NCBI GenBank assembly: GCA_048013815.1 | Contig: CM106586.1 | Span: forward strand, 7,750,001 to 7,814,000 | DNA from: Setoptus koraiensis | Lineage: Eukaryota > Arthropoda | DNA length: 64,000 nucleotides | Direction of reading: 5' to 3' | Shown here: positions 24,644 to 36,787 of the stretch, in pieces | Position numbering within the stretch: the stretch's first letter is position 1 | Layout: each line of letters starts with the position of its first letter | The notes under the pieces: model-generated | What the model was told of the DNA's origin: nothing | The model's database searches: none | The model's input: only the letters and a program-made list of their open reading frames with translations | Made by a program: the position numbers and the translations under genes

Positions 24644-26287
24644 TTAGAATTTCAAATTCTTTTTGTTTTTCATCATGTGAGAGTCTAGAGAAGACCAGAA
24701 CTTAAGAAAATTTGCTTTATCCAAATGTCTTTTGCTTCGTGATAATTGTATCACTTGAACGTTCCATTTAGCAACATTGGGGTCCAAATTCATGTCATCA
24801 AATTTTAAATGGTAGGCCTTAATTCTGGAGAAAATCTCTACAGGCGATCCTCCCCAAGGCCATCCTTTAAATTGCCAACTCGGTCCTTGAACAAATACAG
24901 CAACCACTCTATTCCAATCATCAGCGTCCAGTTTTATTGGATTATCTATTACTCTATAGGCTGAGGTGGTAGCGTCAGGTTTTTTTCTTTGAATAAGTAT
25001 TTCAGAGTCACGCTTGTTATCAGCTTTAACTTCAACAAATCTGAGATCTTGAAGAATCGCCTGAGCATTATACATGTTGATGAGCGATGTTGTTGTTGCT
25101 GGTATTATAATGATTGGAACACGCGATTGTCGTCTTTTATTGGCAGAGTTGCTAGAAGTTGAATGGTGGCCAGGTGCGCTCATTACATGACCTCTATTGT
25201 TGGACGGGACATTTGAGAAGGAGTTGATTCCAGATGGAGGTCCAGGAGGCTTATGAGATAGTCCATTAGAACCGTTAACGACTGGTTGAACCAGCGCCGC
25301 ACCTGAGCCGTGGTAAGTCAGGCGAGTATCGATATCGAAACCAAGGGTGGCATCACTAGGGTTTGCAAATCTCTCTTGATCATAACGACTATATTGTGCT
25401 GTCTGGGTGGAGGGAGGCTGCTTCATTATAGGGGCCTCGATGGGCGATTGATTGGTGGTTGCGGTAGTCTTTTTAAATGAGGCATCGTCCATTTTTGCGA
25501 TAGCTTGTATGAGAGGTAAGACTGATTTTGCGAAATTTTTTGAGTGAGCTTGTAACATTGAAGATCTAGTTCGCCAAATCTTTTCTTTCTTCTTAATATC
25601 TTCCATTAACCTTTGATCATATTCTATCAAAAGTGCTGCCTCTTTTGCAGCGCTGGAATCTTTTTGAGATGTGCCTGATTTACCAACCAATCCGATCTCT
25701 GTGTCTGCGTCTATGATCGTACTTCTCTTTTTAGCTAACCTCTTGCCACGGATTTCGGCAAGTTTGTCAGGTCCCAACTCGGCTATAGCTAGCTCATTAG
25801 CAGATGTTGACGCAGCTAGTTCTGGTTTTTTCAACTTCGGTTCATCTAAGCTAGCTGCAAATCTATCAAGTAAACGTTTGTAGTCTTGATTAGGACGTTG
25901 AAGGTTCGTCGATCTATTATCACCGGACTCTTGTTGTATAGAGGTCGACGCGGGTATTGGAGCGTTTCTGTCTATGTTCGATGAGGTATTGTTTTCTCCC
26001 GTGAGATAGGACAGAAGATCCTTTCTGTCGGGCCTGTGTACGGCGGGTACATTATCTTGAGCCGCCTTCTTGACATAGAAATGATGTGACAAGCCTTGAT
26101 TCTTTAAGAAATATAAAAGACATTCCAAAGTGTAATATTCTTTGTTTGTTTTTGACTGGCAGATTTGATAGTTCGTCTTTACATTTTTTGGCCAACCGTT
26201 TTCGCCGAATATAATAAATCCGTTCGTCTCTTTTATTTCCCTTTTATTAACGTGGAATTGACGCAATTGGGAAAGTGGGTCCGCCAT
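24644..26287 (-). CDS. CDC73: Parafibromin, Paf1-complex subunit CDC73 (hyrax)
   Basis: CDC73 is a subunit of the nuclear Paf1 complex, which travels with RNA polymerase II and promotes elongation, H2B ubiquitylation and H3K4/K36 methylation. The 547-residue single-exon frame is close to the 531 residues of human CDC73. The N-terminal domain is plain: it starts MADPLSQLRQFHV, then GENGWPKNVKTNYQ, then VHRPDRKDLLSYLTGE near residues 85-98. A variable basic middle follows. The C-terminal Ras-like domain starts near residue 390 with RVPIIIIPATTTSL, includes VVAVFVQGPSWQFKGWPWGGSP, and ends KRHLDKANFLKFW near the stop. The usual insert inside the C-terminal domain is shorter than in human. The start at 26287 matches the family's start exactly. 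It is divergent from EPRS with 565 bp between start codons, so a shared bidirectional promoter is likely. Confidence 0.97.
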   Translation of the reverse strand: MADPLSQLRQFHVNKREIKETNGFIIFGENGWPKNVKTNYQICQSKTNKEYYTLECLLYFLKNQGLSHHFYVKKAAQDNVPAVHRPDRKDLLSYLTGENNTSSNIDRNAPIPASTSIQQESGDNRSTNLQRPNQDYKRLLDRFAASLDEPKLKKPELAASTSANELAIAELGPDKLAEIRGKRLAKKRSTIIDADTEIGLVGKSGTSQKDSSAAKEAALLIEYDQRLMEDIKKKEKIWRTRSSMLQAHSKNFAKSVLPLIQAIAKMDDASFKKTTATTNQSPIEAPIMKQPPSTQTAQYSRYDQERFANPSDATLGFDIDTRLTYHGSGAALVQPVVNGSNGLSHKPPGPPSGINSFSNVPSNNRGHVMSAPGHHSTSSNSANKRRQSRVPIIIIPATTTSLINMYNAQAILQDLRFVEVKADNKRDSEILIQRKKPDATTSAYRVIDNPIKLDADDWNRVVAVFVQGPSWQFKGWPWGGSPVEIFSRIKAYHLKFDDMNLDPNVAKWNVQVIQLSRSKRHLDKANFLKFWSSLDSHMMKNKKNLKF

Positions 26288-26852
26288 AGCTGATGTCTAA
26301 TAGTTGATTTAAAACCCACACAAGAGTGTATTGTCGGTGAAAACTGGATCTTTGATACAAATGCTAAAGTTGATAAGATTCTTTAAATTACACGGTGTAA
26401 AATAATTTTATAAGATTATTGTTATTGGAATAACAAAATCGAATTCAGGAGAAAACTGATGTGTTTATGTGAGAGCGCAAAGAACAATGTGAAATACATG
26501 CACGGTAAACACGCCTCTAGATATGATCAGCGCAAGCTGCAGCTGTAATTTATAGCGCTAATTTTGAATCAACGAGTCTTTTTTGCTTTGGCCATTATTC
26601 CTGCTCTTCTATGCAAAGCCTCAATCTTGGGCTTGAGCCAAGATCAAATCACAATATGGAATATGGAGCAATCACGATAGAGATTTCATTTTTTACAACA
26701 TCATCGAATCAACTCCTTACATGATAATAATTTATTTTGATACACACTTATTTTGAATACTTTAGTGCCACAAATCATATTTTTCAATCCAATTATCAGC
26801 AAGATTGAACTAGTGAATACTTCCAAACAATCTAGACGTTTATCAAAAAATT
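26288..26852. promoter_or_regulatory. Divergent promoter region between CDC73 and EPRS
   Basis: The start codons of CDC73 (-) and EPRS (+) are 565 bp apart, so both promoters and both 5' UTRs must share this interval unless upstream non-coding exons exist. The interval is AT-rich and I see no single convincing TATA box. Head-to-head pairing of two housekeeping genes in a short interval usually means a bidirectional promoter; that is inference. Confidence 0.55.
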
Positions 26853-29800
26853 ATGTCTTCTGCTGTCTACACAGATCTTCCCGGTGCCGTCGATGGACAA
26901 GTAGTTGTACGATTTCCGCCGGAGGCCAGTGGATTCCTGCACATTGGACATGCTAAAGCTGCTCTATTAAATTATCACTACAAAACAATCTACAATGGAA
27001 AGCTTGTTATGAGATTCGACGATACAAATCCAGCAAAAGAAAATGTAGACTATGAGGAGGCCATATTGAACGATCTCAAGTCTCTTGGTGTGGAATATGA
27101 TCATTTTTCTTACACATCGGATCATTTTGATCTCATGTTGGAGAAATGTGACGAGATGATCAAAGCCGGCCTTGCCTATGTCGATGATACACCCGGCGAT
27201 CAGATGAAAATTGAGCGAGAGAAAAAAATTGAGTCGAAGAATCGTAATAACTCCGTTGAGAAGAATCTTGGACTATGGGAGGAGATGAAGAAAGGCTCCG
27301 AAACAGGACAAAAGTGCTGTGTCAGGGCCAAACTGGACATGGCCTCGCCCAATGGCTGCCTGAGAGATCCAACTATGTACCGATGCAAAGATGAAAGCCA
27401 TCCCCGAACTGGGAAAAAATACAAGGTCTACCCGACTTACGATTTCGCATGTCCAATCGTAGATAGTATAGAAGGTATAACTCATGCCCTCAGAACGACT
27501 GAGTACCTTGATCGAGACCCTCAATACTACTGGTTCATTGATGCTTTGAAATTAAGAAAACCTCACATAGCTTCATACTCGCGCCTGAATATGATGAACA
27601 CTGTTCTATCCAAAAGAAAATTAACATGGATAGTAGATCAAAATTTTGTCTCGGGATGGAATGATCCCAGAATGCCAACAGTTCAAGGAATCCTCAGAAG
27701 AGGTCTGACCGTGGAGGGACTGAAACAATTCATTATAGCTCAAGGGTCATCTCGATCTGTTGTGTTTATGGAATGGGACAAGATTTGGGCATTCAATAAA
27801 AAAGTCATCGATCCCATTGTACCGAGATACTCGGCAGTTGAAAAGAAAGATTCTGTCCCTGTTATTCTGAGCAACAACGAGGCAGGCTTAGATATTGAGA
27901 TAGCTCTGCACCCAAAGAATAGTGCCATGGGAGTTCGCAAACTGAACATTAAAAAAGAGCTTATAATTGAACAAGCCGACGCAAAAACTTTAGAAAACGG
28001 AATTGTTGCTACTTTCATTGGGCTTGGTAACGTAATCATCGAAGAAGTATCAAAGAACGATTCTGGTTTAGTAACTTCTATCAAGGCTTCCTTGAATTTA
28101 GATAACAAAGATTTCAAAAAGACCCCAAAAATCTGTTGGTTAGAGAAAGAGTCTTGCATTGAAGCTCAATTAATATACTATGACCACTTGATAACAAAGC
28201 CAGTGCTAGGTAAAGACGAAGATTTCAAGGAATTTGTGAACAAGGATAGTAAGCACGTAACTGAAGTTTTGACAGATGCAGATATCTCAGCTCTGAAACA
28301 AAGAGAGATCATCCAGTATCAAAGAAAAGGATATTTTATATGCGACCAATCATACTCTGAAAATGTAAAAACCATTATTTTGAATTACATACCAGATGGT
28401 ACTACGAAGCAACCTACAATGTCCGCGACCGACACAGTCAAACAAGCCCCCAAGACAGCACCCGTTGATGGAGACAAAGCTAAAGATTCAAAGAAGAAGG
28501 CGAAAGCAGAGGCCAAGGCAGAAGCAAAGTCAAAGAAGCAAGAGAAAAAGGAACCCCAAAAAACTCCCGGAAACGCTAATCAAGCCTCGTCCGAGCAATC
28601 AGGAAAAAAGCAGACCAAGCTTGGTATAGAATCAAAGAAAGAAACGAATTTCGCCAACTGGTACACTGAAGTAATAACTCGTGGTGAAATGGTAGAATAT
28701 TATGATGTGAGTGGTTGTTATATATTCCGCCCGTGGTCCTATGCAATTTGGGAAAACATCCAGAAATTCTTCGATGATAAGATCAAGTCGATTGGAGTTG
28801 AGAATTGCTACTTCCCAATGTTCGTTTCTTCAACTGCTTTAGAGAAAGAAAAAAATCACATAGCAGACTTCGCCCCTGAAGTGGCCTGGGTAACGAAATC
28901 TGGCCAATCTGATTTGAAAGAGCCCATAGCCATCAGACCAACTTCAGAAACAGTCATGTATCCTGCCTATGCTAAATGGGTCCAATCCCATCGAGATTTG
29001 CCAATACGTCTTAACCAGTGGAACAACGTCGTAAGATGGGAGTTCAAAAATCCTACACCTTTTATCAGAACAAGGGAGTTTTTGTGGCAAGAGGGTCATA
29101 CTGCATTTGCCACCAAACAAGAAGCTGTGGAAGAAGTAGAACAGATACTTGAATTTTATGCTCAAGTTTATGAGGACCTTCTGGCCATTCCGGTTGTTCG
29201 AGGCAGAAAGTCTGAGAAGGAAAAGTTTCCTGGCGCTGACTTTACCTTAACTGTTGAGGGATACATTGGTGTGAGTGGAAGGGGTATTCAAGGGGCCACT
29301 TCTCATCACCTAGGTCAGAACTTTTCAAAGATGTTTGGCATAAGCTTTCAAGCTCCAGAGGATCCATCCAAGAAAGAATTCGCCTATCAGAATTCATGGG
29401 GTCTATCAACAAGAACTATTGGGGTTCTAATAATGACTCATAGTGACAATAAAGGCCTTGTTCTACCACCAAAAGTAGCGCCACTTCAAGTCGTAATCAT
29501 ACCGTGTGGTATCACTGTATCCACATCTGAGACAGACAAACTTAAGTTATTAGATCAATGCAAGAGTCTAGAAACGGAATTGAAAGCTGCGAAAATAAGA
29601 TGTAAGATAGACTCATCGGAGCACGTTTCGCCTGGCTGGAAATTTAATCATTACGAGTTGAAGGGAGTGCCAATAAGAATTGAGCTTGGTCCAAAGGATT
29701 TAGAGAAGAATCAGTGCGTTGCATGCAGACGGGATGCCACAAAAGATAAGGGAAAAGAAGTTTATCCATTGGAGAACATTTCAGACAGCATAACAAAATT

Positions 29801-30137
29801 ATTGAATAAGATCCAAATCTCATTATACGATCAAGCATTGTCAGTGATGGAGCAAATGAGATATCAGACTTGTGATTGGCAGGAATTTCTAAACAAACTC
29901 AATGATAAATGTACTCTGCTTGCACCTTTTTGCGGAAGCCCATCTTGTGAAGATAATATCAAAAAGGATAGTGCGAGGGAAGACGTTGAGGATGCCTCCG
30001 GTCCTCTTATGGGCGCCAAATCATTATGCATACCTAAAAAACAACCGGAACCAGCAATCAATGAGACTCACAAGTGCATACATCCAAAATGTGAAGGGAA
30101 GCCGCAGTTTTGGTGTCTTTTTGGACGCAGCTATTGA
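26853..30137 (+). CDS. EPRS1: Bifunctional glutamate/proline--tRNA ligase, lacking GST and WHEP domains
   Basis: It charges tRNA-Glu (class I) and tRNA-Pro (class II) in the cytosol. The GluRS half holds the HIGH signature (residues 30-33, in [13 protein letters not shown]) and a KMSKS-type VLSKRKL near 251-257. A Lys/Ala/Glu-rich linker spans about 523-600. The ProRS half includes [13 protein letters not shown] and [15 protein letters not shown]. Near the C-terminus are two zinc-type Cys pairs (CGSPSC about 1026, CIHPKC about 1076), and the protein ends in the family's FGRSY. The frame is one exon of 1094 residues against about 1512 in human. The difference is the missing N-terminal GST-like domain and the missing three WHEP repeats, replaced by the short linker. 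The ATG at 26853 lies just before the DLPGA segment where the catalytic part starts in other animals. A separate upstream exon could still supply the GST domain; I see none. Confidence 0.97.
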   Translation: MSSAVYTDLPGAVDGQVVVRFPPEASGFLHIGHAKAALLNYHYKTIYNGKLVMRFDDTNPAKENVDYEEAILNDLKSLGVEYDHFSYTSDHFDLMLEKCDEMIKAGLAYVDDTPGDQMKIEREKKIESKNRNNSVEKNLGLWEEMKKGSETGQKCCVRAKLDMASPNGCLRDPTMYRCKDESHPRTGKKYKVYPTYDFACPIVDSIEGITHALRTTEYLDRDPQYYWFIDALKLRKPHIASYSRLNMMNTVLSKRKLTWIVDQNFVSGWNDPRMPTVQGILRRGLTVEGLKQFIIAQGSSRSVVFMEWDKIWAFNKKVIDPIVPRYSAVEKKDSVPVILSNNEAGLDIEIALHPKNSAMGVRKLNIKKELIIEQADAKTLENGIVATFIGLGNVIIEEVSKNDSGLVTSIKASLNLDNKDFKKTPKICWLEKESCIEAQLIYYDHLITKPVLGKDEDFKEFVNKDSKHVTEVLTDADISALKQREIIQYQRKGYFICDQSYSENVKTIILNYIPDGTTKQPTMSATDTVKQAPKTAPVDGDKAKDSKKKAKAEAKAEAKSKKQEKKEPQKTPGNANQASSEQSGKKQTKLGIESKKETNFANWYTEVITRGEMVEYYDVSGCYIFRPWSYAIWENIQKFFDDKIKSIGVENCYFPMFVSSTALEKEKNHIADFAPEVAWVTKSGQSDLKEPIAIRPTSETVMYPAYAKWVQSHRDLPIRLNQWNNVVRWEFKNPTPFIRTREFLWQEGHTAFATKQEAVEEVEQILEFYAQVYEDLLAIPVVRGRKSEKEKFPGADFTLTVEGYIGVSGRGIQGATSHHLGQNFSKMFGISFQAPEDPSKKEFAYQNSWGLSTRTIGVLIMTHSDNKGLVLPPKVAPLQVVIIPCGITVSTSETDKLKLLDQCKSLETELKAAKIRCKIDSSEHVSPGWKFNHYELKGVPIRIELGPKDLEKNQCVACRRDATKDKGKEVYPLENISDSITKLLNKIQISLYDQALSVMEQMRYQTCDWQEFLNKLNDKCTLLAPFCGSPSCEDNIKKDSAREDVEDASGPLMGAKSLCIPKKQPEPAINETHKCIHPKCEGKPQFWCLFGRSY

Positions 30138-30239
30138 GACTTCCAGTTCATGTCTTAGCGAGCGAATCTGAATTAATTTATTGATAGCCAATTAAGAAAC
30201 GGCACAATTATATTTATATTGATAGCAAAATGCATAAAA

Positions 30240-30245
30240 TTTATT
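30240..30245 (-). terminator. Poly(A) signal AATAAA overlapping the PSMG2 stop codon
   Basis: On the minus strand the stop TGA (30247-30245) shares its last A with AATAAA (30245-30240). If used, cleavage would leave a 3' UTR of only a few tens of bases, keeping PSMG2 transcripts clear of the convergent EPRS gene. Confidence 0.7.
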
Positions 30246-31124
30246 CAACAATTTATATAATCTGACTCGCGTAGTTGATTCCATGAAAAAGGCTCGAGCC
30301 AGGAGGAGGTCTTAAGATTGAGTATGCAGTTAAGTTTGTCTATTAATGTGTAACATTCGTTTAGATTTTCACCCTCCGAACAGAAGCTGATGATCACAGC
30401 AGCCGAGATGTGATTCTTCTCCAAGGCTTTGATGAGAGGCTTGGTGAATCCACTACCTGGAAGAAATGTCATGCCATCCATTATCGCTTTATCGCTTTTG
30501 GATGGAGGCAGAAGAGTGATGGAGGCCCTATTCCAGTCTACATCAGGCTTGAACGAGGCTGTAGTGTAGCTACGCAACAAATCTTGAGTCTCTATACCAG
30601 AACTTTTGAGGGGAATGCAACTAGAGAAAGAGCTTGATAAGATGATCACTTTTTCGAATTCAGCCTTTTTGATCCAATCAACGAGATTATTCAGATATCC
30701 TTCTTTGTGAGCCTGTGTGTGTGTGTTTGGTTGTCACAGAAAAGAATGGTCAGGTTGATTAGACGCTGTTTTATGTTGTTGTAGGATAGGCTGCAATATG
30801 GCTTAGGTGACTCACCTTAAAATAGGAGCTTCTTTGTTGTATGATAACCATCTTCCTAGCCGAATATTCGTACACTTCTGTACTAGTTGATGGTGGACCA
30901 TTCAAAGTGTAGGCATTTGGGCCAACAACAGCCATGATGGCTGGTGAATATATTCTGCCAATCAGCTTGCACTCATCATTATTGCCAATAAATGTAGATA
31001 TGAGTAAATCGACAGCCAATTGTCCGACATTGCCCACAGCACAAATGGGCATGATGAGAGTGTGGCCCGGCCATCGGTTGGAATTGTTTTTGTCCAACGG
31101 ATTATAGAATGACAACTCTGGCAT
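30245..31124 (-). CDS. PSMG2: Proteasome assembly chaperone 2 (PAC2)
   Basis: PSMG2 forms a heterodimer with PSMG1 that scaffolds the alpha-ring of the 20S proteasome and prevents its dimerisation. Two exons fit: 31124-30816 (103 codons) and 30712-30245. The 103-nt phase-0 intron has donor GTGAG at 30815 and acceptor CAG ending at 30713, and the join reads SSYFK/AHKEGYLNNLVDW. The product is 258 residues against 264 in human. Diagnostic segments are LIMPICAVGNVGQLAVDLLIST near the N-terminus, the central ARKMVIIQQRSS, the KVIILSSSF strand and the conserved GSGFTKPL turn, followed by the C-terminal helix with LNECYTLIDKLN. It converges on EPRS with only about 107 bp between the two stop codons. 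Confidence 0.93.
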
Positions 31125-32200
31125 GGCATTAATTTACGCACTAATACTGTGTGTGTTAGGTTTAGATTAGCTGTCAGGAGATGTTGTGATGGCGATGATA
31201 AGTGAATAAGATTGTTTCTAGACTGACTACTTAACGATTCATTGATGTCACTCACTGATTTCTAGCTAATCTAATGATATTCACATGATATTAATTATAT
31301 TTGCACAGAGATTGCGACTCTTTGCACGTTGTTGACGTTCTTTGTTGTGTGGCTTATCTGCTACACACACTCACGAACTGTGCAATAAATGTGACATCAT
31401 GCCGTGCCGTTGTGTCCCGGGCCGCACACCCACGGATACGGGATCCGCGTATCTGCGTCAGCATAGAACAATTCTCGAAACATTGTAGCGAGGCCAGACT
31501 GGCGCCAATGCTGAAACTGTATCAATTATGCTCGGAATGATACACCACATCCATCAATTCCGACTAATCTAACCCTTTGTGCCCGAACTATGGTTTACGA
31601 ACACTTATTATGAGTGCAATACCGTGCAACTATTGTCATTCACTGCTATCTCGAACTATGATACTATCCTCTCGCTAATCTACTAGGGATAAATGTTGCT
31701 TATCACGCTAACATTTCACGATCAGTACTACCCAATAAACTACAGACACCAATACCTCTAGCGATAATTAGCAATCACAGTTTCGATCATGGTAACCATC
31801 AAAACTTGTAGATAGTTTGCTGAACCCGACAGTTTGGTTTCATCTTTTTCACTCGCTCTTCAATTCCGCATTTACGAGAAATCTTACACGCCCACTGTCC
31901 GCGCTGTACCGCGGCCCGAAAATTCAAAGGCTTTTGTGTGCACTGTGAATTCAAGGTGAACAGATGAACAATAATAAATTTACTTTTCCTCTCTCACTGT
32001 TGTGTTGTTATTATTATTATTTATCGCCCTATACATTGATAAGCATCATTAATATTGGCATTCGGCATACAGCCTAAACATACCATAGTAGTCATCTCTC
32101 GGCCACTGACACTATCTTACATATTCTATAATCTACCTCCAACCGATACTCAGCATCTTTAGATTTTTCTTCGGAACCTCAGCCATCCTGGAATATAATC
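31125..32200. other. Intergenic region between PSMG2 and SERINC
   Basis: The two genes are divergent here, so this 1.07 kb should hold both promoters and the SERINC 5' UTR. I see no other gene, no clear tandem repeat, and no unambiguous TATA box. Confidence 0.6.
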
Positions 32201-33648
32201 ATGGGTGCTCTACTGAGTCTATGCACAGTGGGCCAGGTAAGTGTCTCGGCAAGATATCACACCATTCCAATTTTTTCTTAAATCTCAACATTCTTTAATA
32301 TTATCATCAACTCTTAAATTTTGTATTCTCTTTGTACTCTGCTTATCCACATTGACTCTAGTTGGCCTGCTGTTGCTCGAGCGCTGCTTGTAGCCTGGTT
32401 TGTTCGGGGAATTCGGCATGTAGACATTCGACTGCCACTCGTATTATGTATGCTATAATGTTACTATTGACCACCTTGTCATCATGGGTCATGCTCTCCG
32501 ATTGGCTACAGTCAAAACTCAAGAATGCGCCCTTCTGCTCCCAGATTATCGACAAATCCATTTGCGAGAACGTGGTGGGCTATTTGGCAGTATACAGAAT
32601 GTTGTTCGCCATTACAATGTTCTTCGTTATGATGTCTCTGATCATGATCGGTGTCAAAAACTCCAAAGACGGCCGAGCGGCTATCCAAAATGGATTTTGG
32701 GGACCAAAATACCTCATCCTTATTGCTGCCATGATAGGCGCTTTCTTCATTCCGGAATCGAGCAATTTCAGTAGCACTTGGATGTATTTTGGAATGATAG
32801 GAGGATTTTTATTTATAATCATTCAACTGATATTAGTGATTGACTTTGCTCATTGTTGGGCCGAAAGTTGGGTCGAAAAATTAGAGGAAACCGAGTCAAA
32901 ATGGTACTATACCGGATTGATATTTTTCACTTTTCTCAATTATATTTTAGCAATTGTTGCCATCGTACTATTCTATACCTATTACACAAATGGTGCTTGT
33001 GGATTGCAAAAATTCTTCATATCCTCAAATCTAATACTCTGCGCCTTCTTATCAGTGCTATCTATATTGCCTCAAATACAAGTTGTTCAACCAAGATCTG
33101 GTCTTTTACAGCCCTCCATATTAACATTGTATGTTATGTATTTAACATGGTCGGCATTGAACAATTCCACTAAAACCGAATGTAAACCCGCTATATTTAA
33201 TGACCCCGACCCGACAAAAAGTGGCACAGATTCGCAATCGTTGGTGGGACTATTACTTTGGTTTGTTTGCGTAATTTACTCTAGTATTAGAACTTCAACA
33301 AACAGTCAAGTTGGAAAATTAACCATGAGCGATCAGATACTTATGAAAGACACTGGTGCAGGCGATGACATCGAAACAGCAAGAAATGCGGGCTCTGGCG
33401 CACATGATAATGAGGAGGAGGAAGTTGCGTACAGTTGGAGTTTCTTTCATTTAATGTTTGCCTTGGCATCATTGTATGTTATGATGACTCTGACTAATTG
33501 GTATCAACCAAGTCATCAGGATAAACCAGACACAGTCGGCAATGACGCATCAATGTGGATCAAAATTATATCAAGTTGGATGTGTTGTGGTCTATATATT
33601 TGGACCTTGATAGCACCGCTGGCTTTACCTGATCGCGACTTCTCATAA
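32201..33648 (+). CDS. SERINC: Serine incorporator (SERINC/TMS family)
   Basis: SERINC proteins are polytopic membrane proteins; vertebrate members scramble lipids, and some restrict retroviruses. Two exons: 32201-32236 encodes MGALLSLCTVGQ and ends at a GTAAGT donor; 32362-33648 follows a CTCTAG acceptor. The intron is 125 nt, phase 0. The spliced protein has 440 residues (human members about 450-475). Family marks are the Cys-rich start (LACCCSSAACSLVC), the NGFWGPKYL segment, IGAFFIPES, LVIDFAHCWAESWVEKLEE, and QPRSGLLQPSILTLYVMYLTWSAL. A hydrophobicity reading gives about ten or eleven membrane segments. The acidic loop near residue 360 (AHDNEEEEVAYSWSFFH) and the C-terminal NWYQP are also family-typical. 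A poly(A) signal lies at 33964. Confidence 0.96.
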
Positions 33649-33963
33649 ACTAATGGAGAACAGTTGCGAATCCCAACAATACTAACAATAATAGCCACAT
33701 ATATATATATATTATATATTCCATTTACCACCATATGTAAAGGTCTCTACGTTGTCGATAATAACATAGCAACTCATTATCACAACAAACTTAACACATA
33801 ATATACATATATCATTCTCCAATCTGGGAATTACCTATACCTATCAGATCGAAGAATTTGTATTTTAATTTTGACTTGCAATCAAAATGTTTGCAACTAC
33901 ACATCACCATAAGACGCATGTAACATCCGGCAGTGTTAATATAGTTAAAATACTACCAATGAA

Positions 33964-33969
33964 AATAAA
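33964..33969 (+). terminator. Poly(A) signal AATAAA for SERINC
   Basis: The first canonical AATAAA I see after the SERINC stop, about 315 bp downstream. Confidence 0.55.
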
Positions 33970-34423
33970 GTACTTACGACCCATAAACAACAATTTGCCA
34001 AATCAAATTTTCATACAATGACGTGACATGAGAAACCAAATCTCTTTCTGGACCGAGGACTCATTCTCGAGGACGGACGCTAGATGGACGATTGAATAAT
34101 CAACCAAAGAGACAACAGTATATTGATGTGTGAATACCAATACATGTGACACTGATAGGCACTAATGTTTTCTGGACACTATGTGCCTTGAATGCACAGA
34201 GCATCATGATCATGGTGCCCATAATCAGGTGTCAGGCTTGCTGACTTGGCACTAGTCGCAACTGATAGCTGTTATGGATTGTGCCCGACAAGCGAAGTTA
34301 AATTTCCTGGTTCAAATCCGCATAACCTAATCCATTATATGTGATTATATATGTAAATATAAATTGTTCATAAGTCGCAAGCGTTTTGTGTGTGTGTTTG
34401 TGTGTGTATGGTAATGGTAATTA

Positions 34424-34429
34424 TTTATT
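34424..34429 (-). terminator. Poly(A) signal AATAAA for calmodulin
   Basis: Canonical AATAAA on the minus strand, about 54 bp past the calmodulin stop codon, followed downstream by a GT-rich stretch (CA-rich on the minus strand). Confidence 0.55.
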
Positions 34430-34482
34430 AAATAAGATTCTCTCTCTTTGTTTGTTTTCTCAAATATTGAATGAAAGTAGTC

Positions 34483-34950
<468 letters not shown>

Positions 34951-36240
34951 TTATATTGGTGTGGTGTGGTGTGTGTGTGTGTGTGTGTGTATTCGTGTGT
35001 GTTCGTGTGTAGCAGTACGGCGCGGTGGTGACGGCAATAGAGATAGACAGGGCTACTGCTGCTGCTTGTGCCAATAATACTGATGATGATGATGATCTAG
35101 TAATGGTGATAATAATACTAATAGGATTGGCGGCGATTGGTGGCGTCCCAACAGTGTAGCGAAATAGAGTAGGATAGTAATAATGGATGATACAGTGTGG
35201 TAGTGGGATCAATTATTATTGTTATTACTATTGTGGTGGCGAATATTATATAGTAAGTATATAGTGCAGTATATAAGTCTAGCATAAGATTGTTTGAGTA
35301 AATTCAAAATGAAAAATAGTTATAATAATAATACTGCTGGTGCTGCCTATTCTTCATATGCCGTGCGCGATAATGCACTGCGCTATACTGCCGTGTGTGT
35401 GCTGTATGCAGCATAACAGTGCGCTATTTGCCAAGTTTGCCCAACAGTTGACAGGCCGTCGTCGGGGCGGCGCTGCTCGGCCGTCCGCGACCATGGGCGG
35501 CAGTTGATTTTGGGGAGTAGCTGTCTGCAGGGTCGGCTGACAACTGACTTGTGAGGGGAGCCCGCGTACGCCCAATGTTTTTGTCTGCGTCAATGTCGAG
35601 CACTGCACTGCAGTGCACACACAATCAAAAAAGGGAAACATTTACGTGGACGATGCGCGCCTTGGGCGTGCATTCTTGGCCGACCGCAGCGCCCCTGGCG
35701 ACCCCGGCTGGCGTGTCAAACGGGCAAAGGGCGCGCGCTGGCTCTGTTAGCGACTGGCTGCAGTAGCGACGCTACTAGCATTAGTGCTGCTGCTGCTGCT
35801 GTAGTGATGGCAATGGTTGCTTGCCCCTTTTTCTCGTCGATGTTGCATTGCCGACTCCAGTGTGTCTGCACTGCACACTGCATTGTGTGCTACTCACTAG
35901 CAGTTAGTGTGTGTGTGTGTGTGTGTTGTGACAGCTACAATAGTAGCTAGCCAGCGAACTATTCTCTGGCCTGCCCCCCCCCTCGCCCCCTCCCTGCCCA
36001 TCAAGCGAATGCAGCAGCAGCACAGCACAGTATGGTGCAGTGACGGGGAAAGAGCGGGGCAAAGCGGGGCTCTCACCAGTGCGGCTCCCCCTCGCTTGTG
36101 AGTCTCGTTACGACACTCTCGTAGCGTCTGTCTGTGCGTGTGTGTGTGTGTGTGCGTTCGTCCACTATGCGCCACTGGCTGGCAAACGGCAGAAAGCGCG
36201 GCAACACGCACACTCAATACGCACACACACACACACACAC

Positions 36241-36300
36241 ACGTAACGTACGTAACGTACGTAATGCATTACGTAATGTACGTTGCAACGTACGTAATGA
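36241..36300. repeat. Cluster of ACGTAA palindromes
   Basis: Contains an 18-bp perfect palindrome TACGTAATGCATTACGTA (36258-36275) and a 16-bp one GTACGTTGCAACGTAC (36278-36293), preceded by two ACGTAACGT units. About 500 bp upstream of the colmedin ATG. TTACGTAA-type sites are bound by bZIP factors of the PAR/CREB/C/EBP classes in other animals; a regulatory role here is inference. Confidence 0.8.
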
Positions 36301-36456
36301 TGTAATAGGCACGCACGCACGCACGCTCGCACGTCAGTTGTCAGTGAGCGCGCACCAAATCAACTGCTGCCAACGTTGACGTAGCCGCAGCGAGCAAGAC
36401 GACGCTGGCGAGACGCACCAACTGTGCATAGCACTCAACTAGTGTCGCGCGCAAAT

Positions 36457-36512
36457 GTGCCGACAGTGCGATTGTGCCGACAGTGCGAGTGTGCCGACAG
36501 TGCGAGTGTGCC
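36457..36512. repeat. 17-bp minisatellite
   Basis: Three copies of GTGCCGACAGTGCGAKT plus a partial fourth, about 300 bp upstream of the colmedin ATG. Confidence 0.9.
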
Positions 36513-36623
36513 AACTGCAAATTGCGCCAATTGCGCCTTCCGCCTTCTTACACCGTCTTTGCAACAGTCTACACCAGTGTGCACCAGTGTACGTGAAGCG
36601 CAAATGTAAAACTGTACGTGCCA

Positions 36624-36690
36624 AATAGAGCCGCCGCACGCAAAATAGAGCCGCCGCACGCAAAATAGAGCCGCCGCATGCAAATAGAGC
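36624..36690. repeat. 20-bp minisatellite
   Basis: Three and a half copies of a 20-bp unit containing AGCCGCCGCACGCAAAATAG, about 100 bp before the colmedin ATG and probably in the 5' UTR. Confidence 0.9.
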
Positions 36691-36787
36691 GGCGCAGTCA
36701 AGCCAGCGAGCCGCAAACGGAAGCACACGAAACTTTTGTTCGCAAGCGTCAATCTGCGCGCCGTGTCGCCGAGCCAGCGCCGGCCCG

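Larger units (their letters stand above)
33649..34482. other. 3' flank between SERINC and calmodulin
   Basis: Convergent 3' ends of SERINC (+) and calmodulin (-). Holds the SERINC poly(A) signal (33964-33969) and the calmodulin one (34424-34429, minus). A tRNA-like B-box at about 34313 was examined and rejected. Confidence 0.7.

Noticed and set aside
32358-32822. Minus-strand open frames opposite SERINC
   Set aside because: Antisense shadows of the SERINC coding exon.
34270-34327. tRNA-like stretch with a B-box-like GGTTCAAATCC and a 6-bp GTTATG/CATAAC acceptor-like pairing
   Set aside because: Only about 56 nt between the would-be acceptor ends, the T-stem does not pair properly, and no A-box or anticodon arm can be fitted. 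At best a tRNA-derived scrap.
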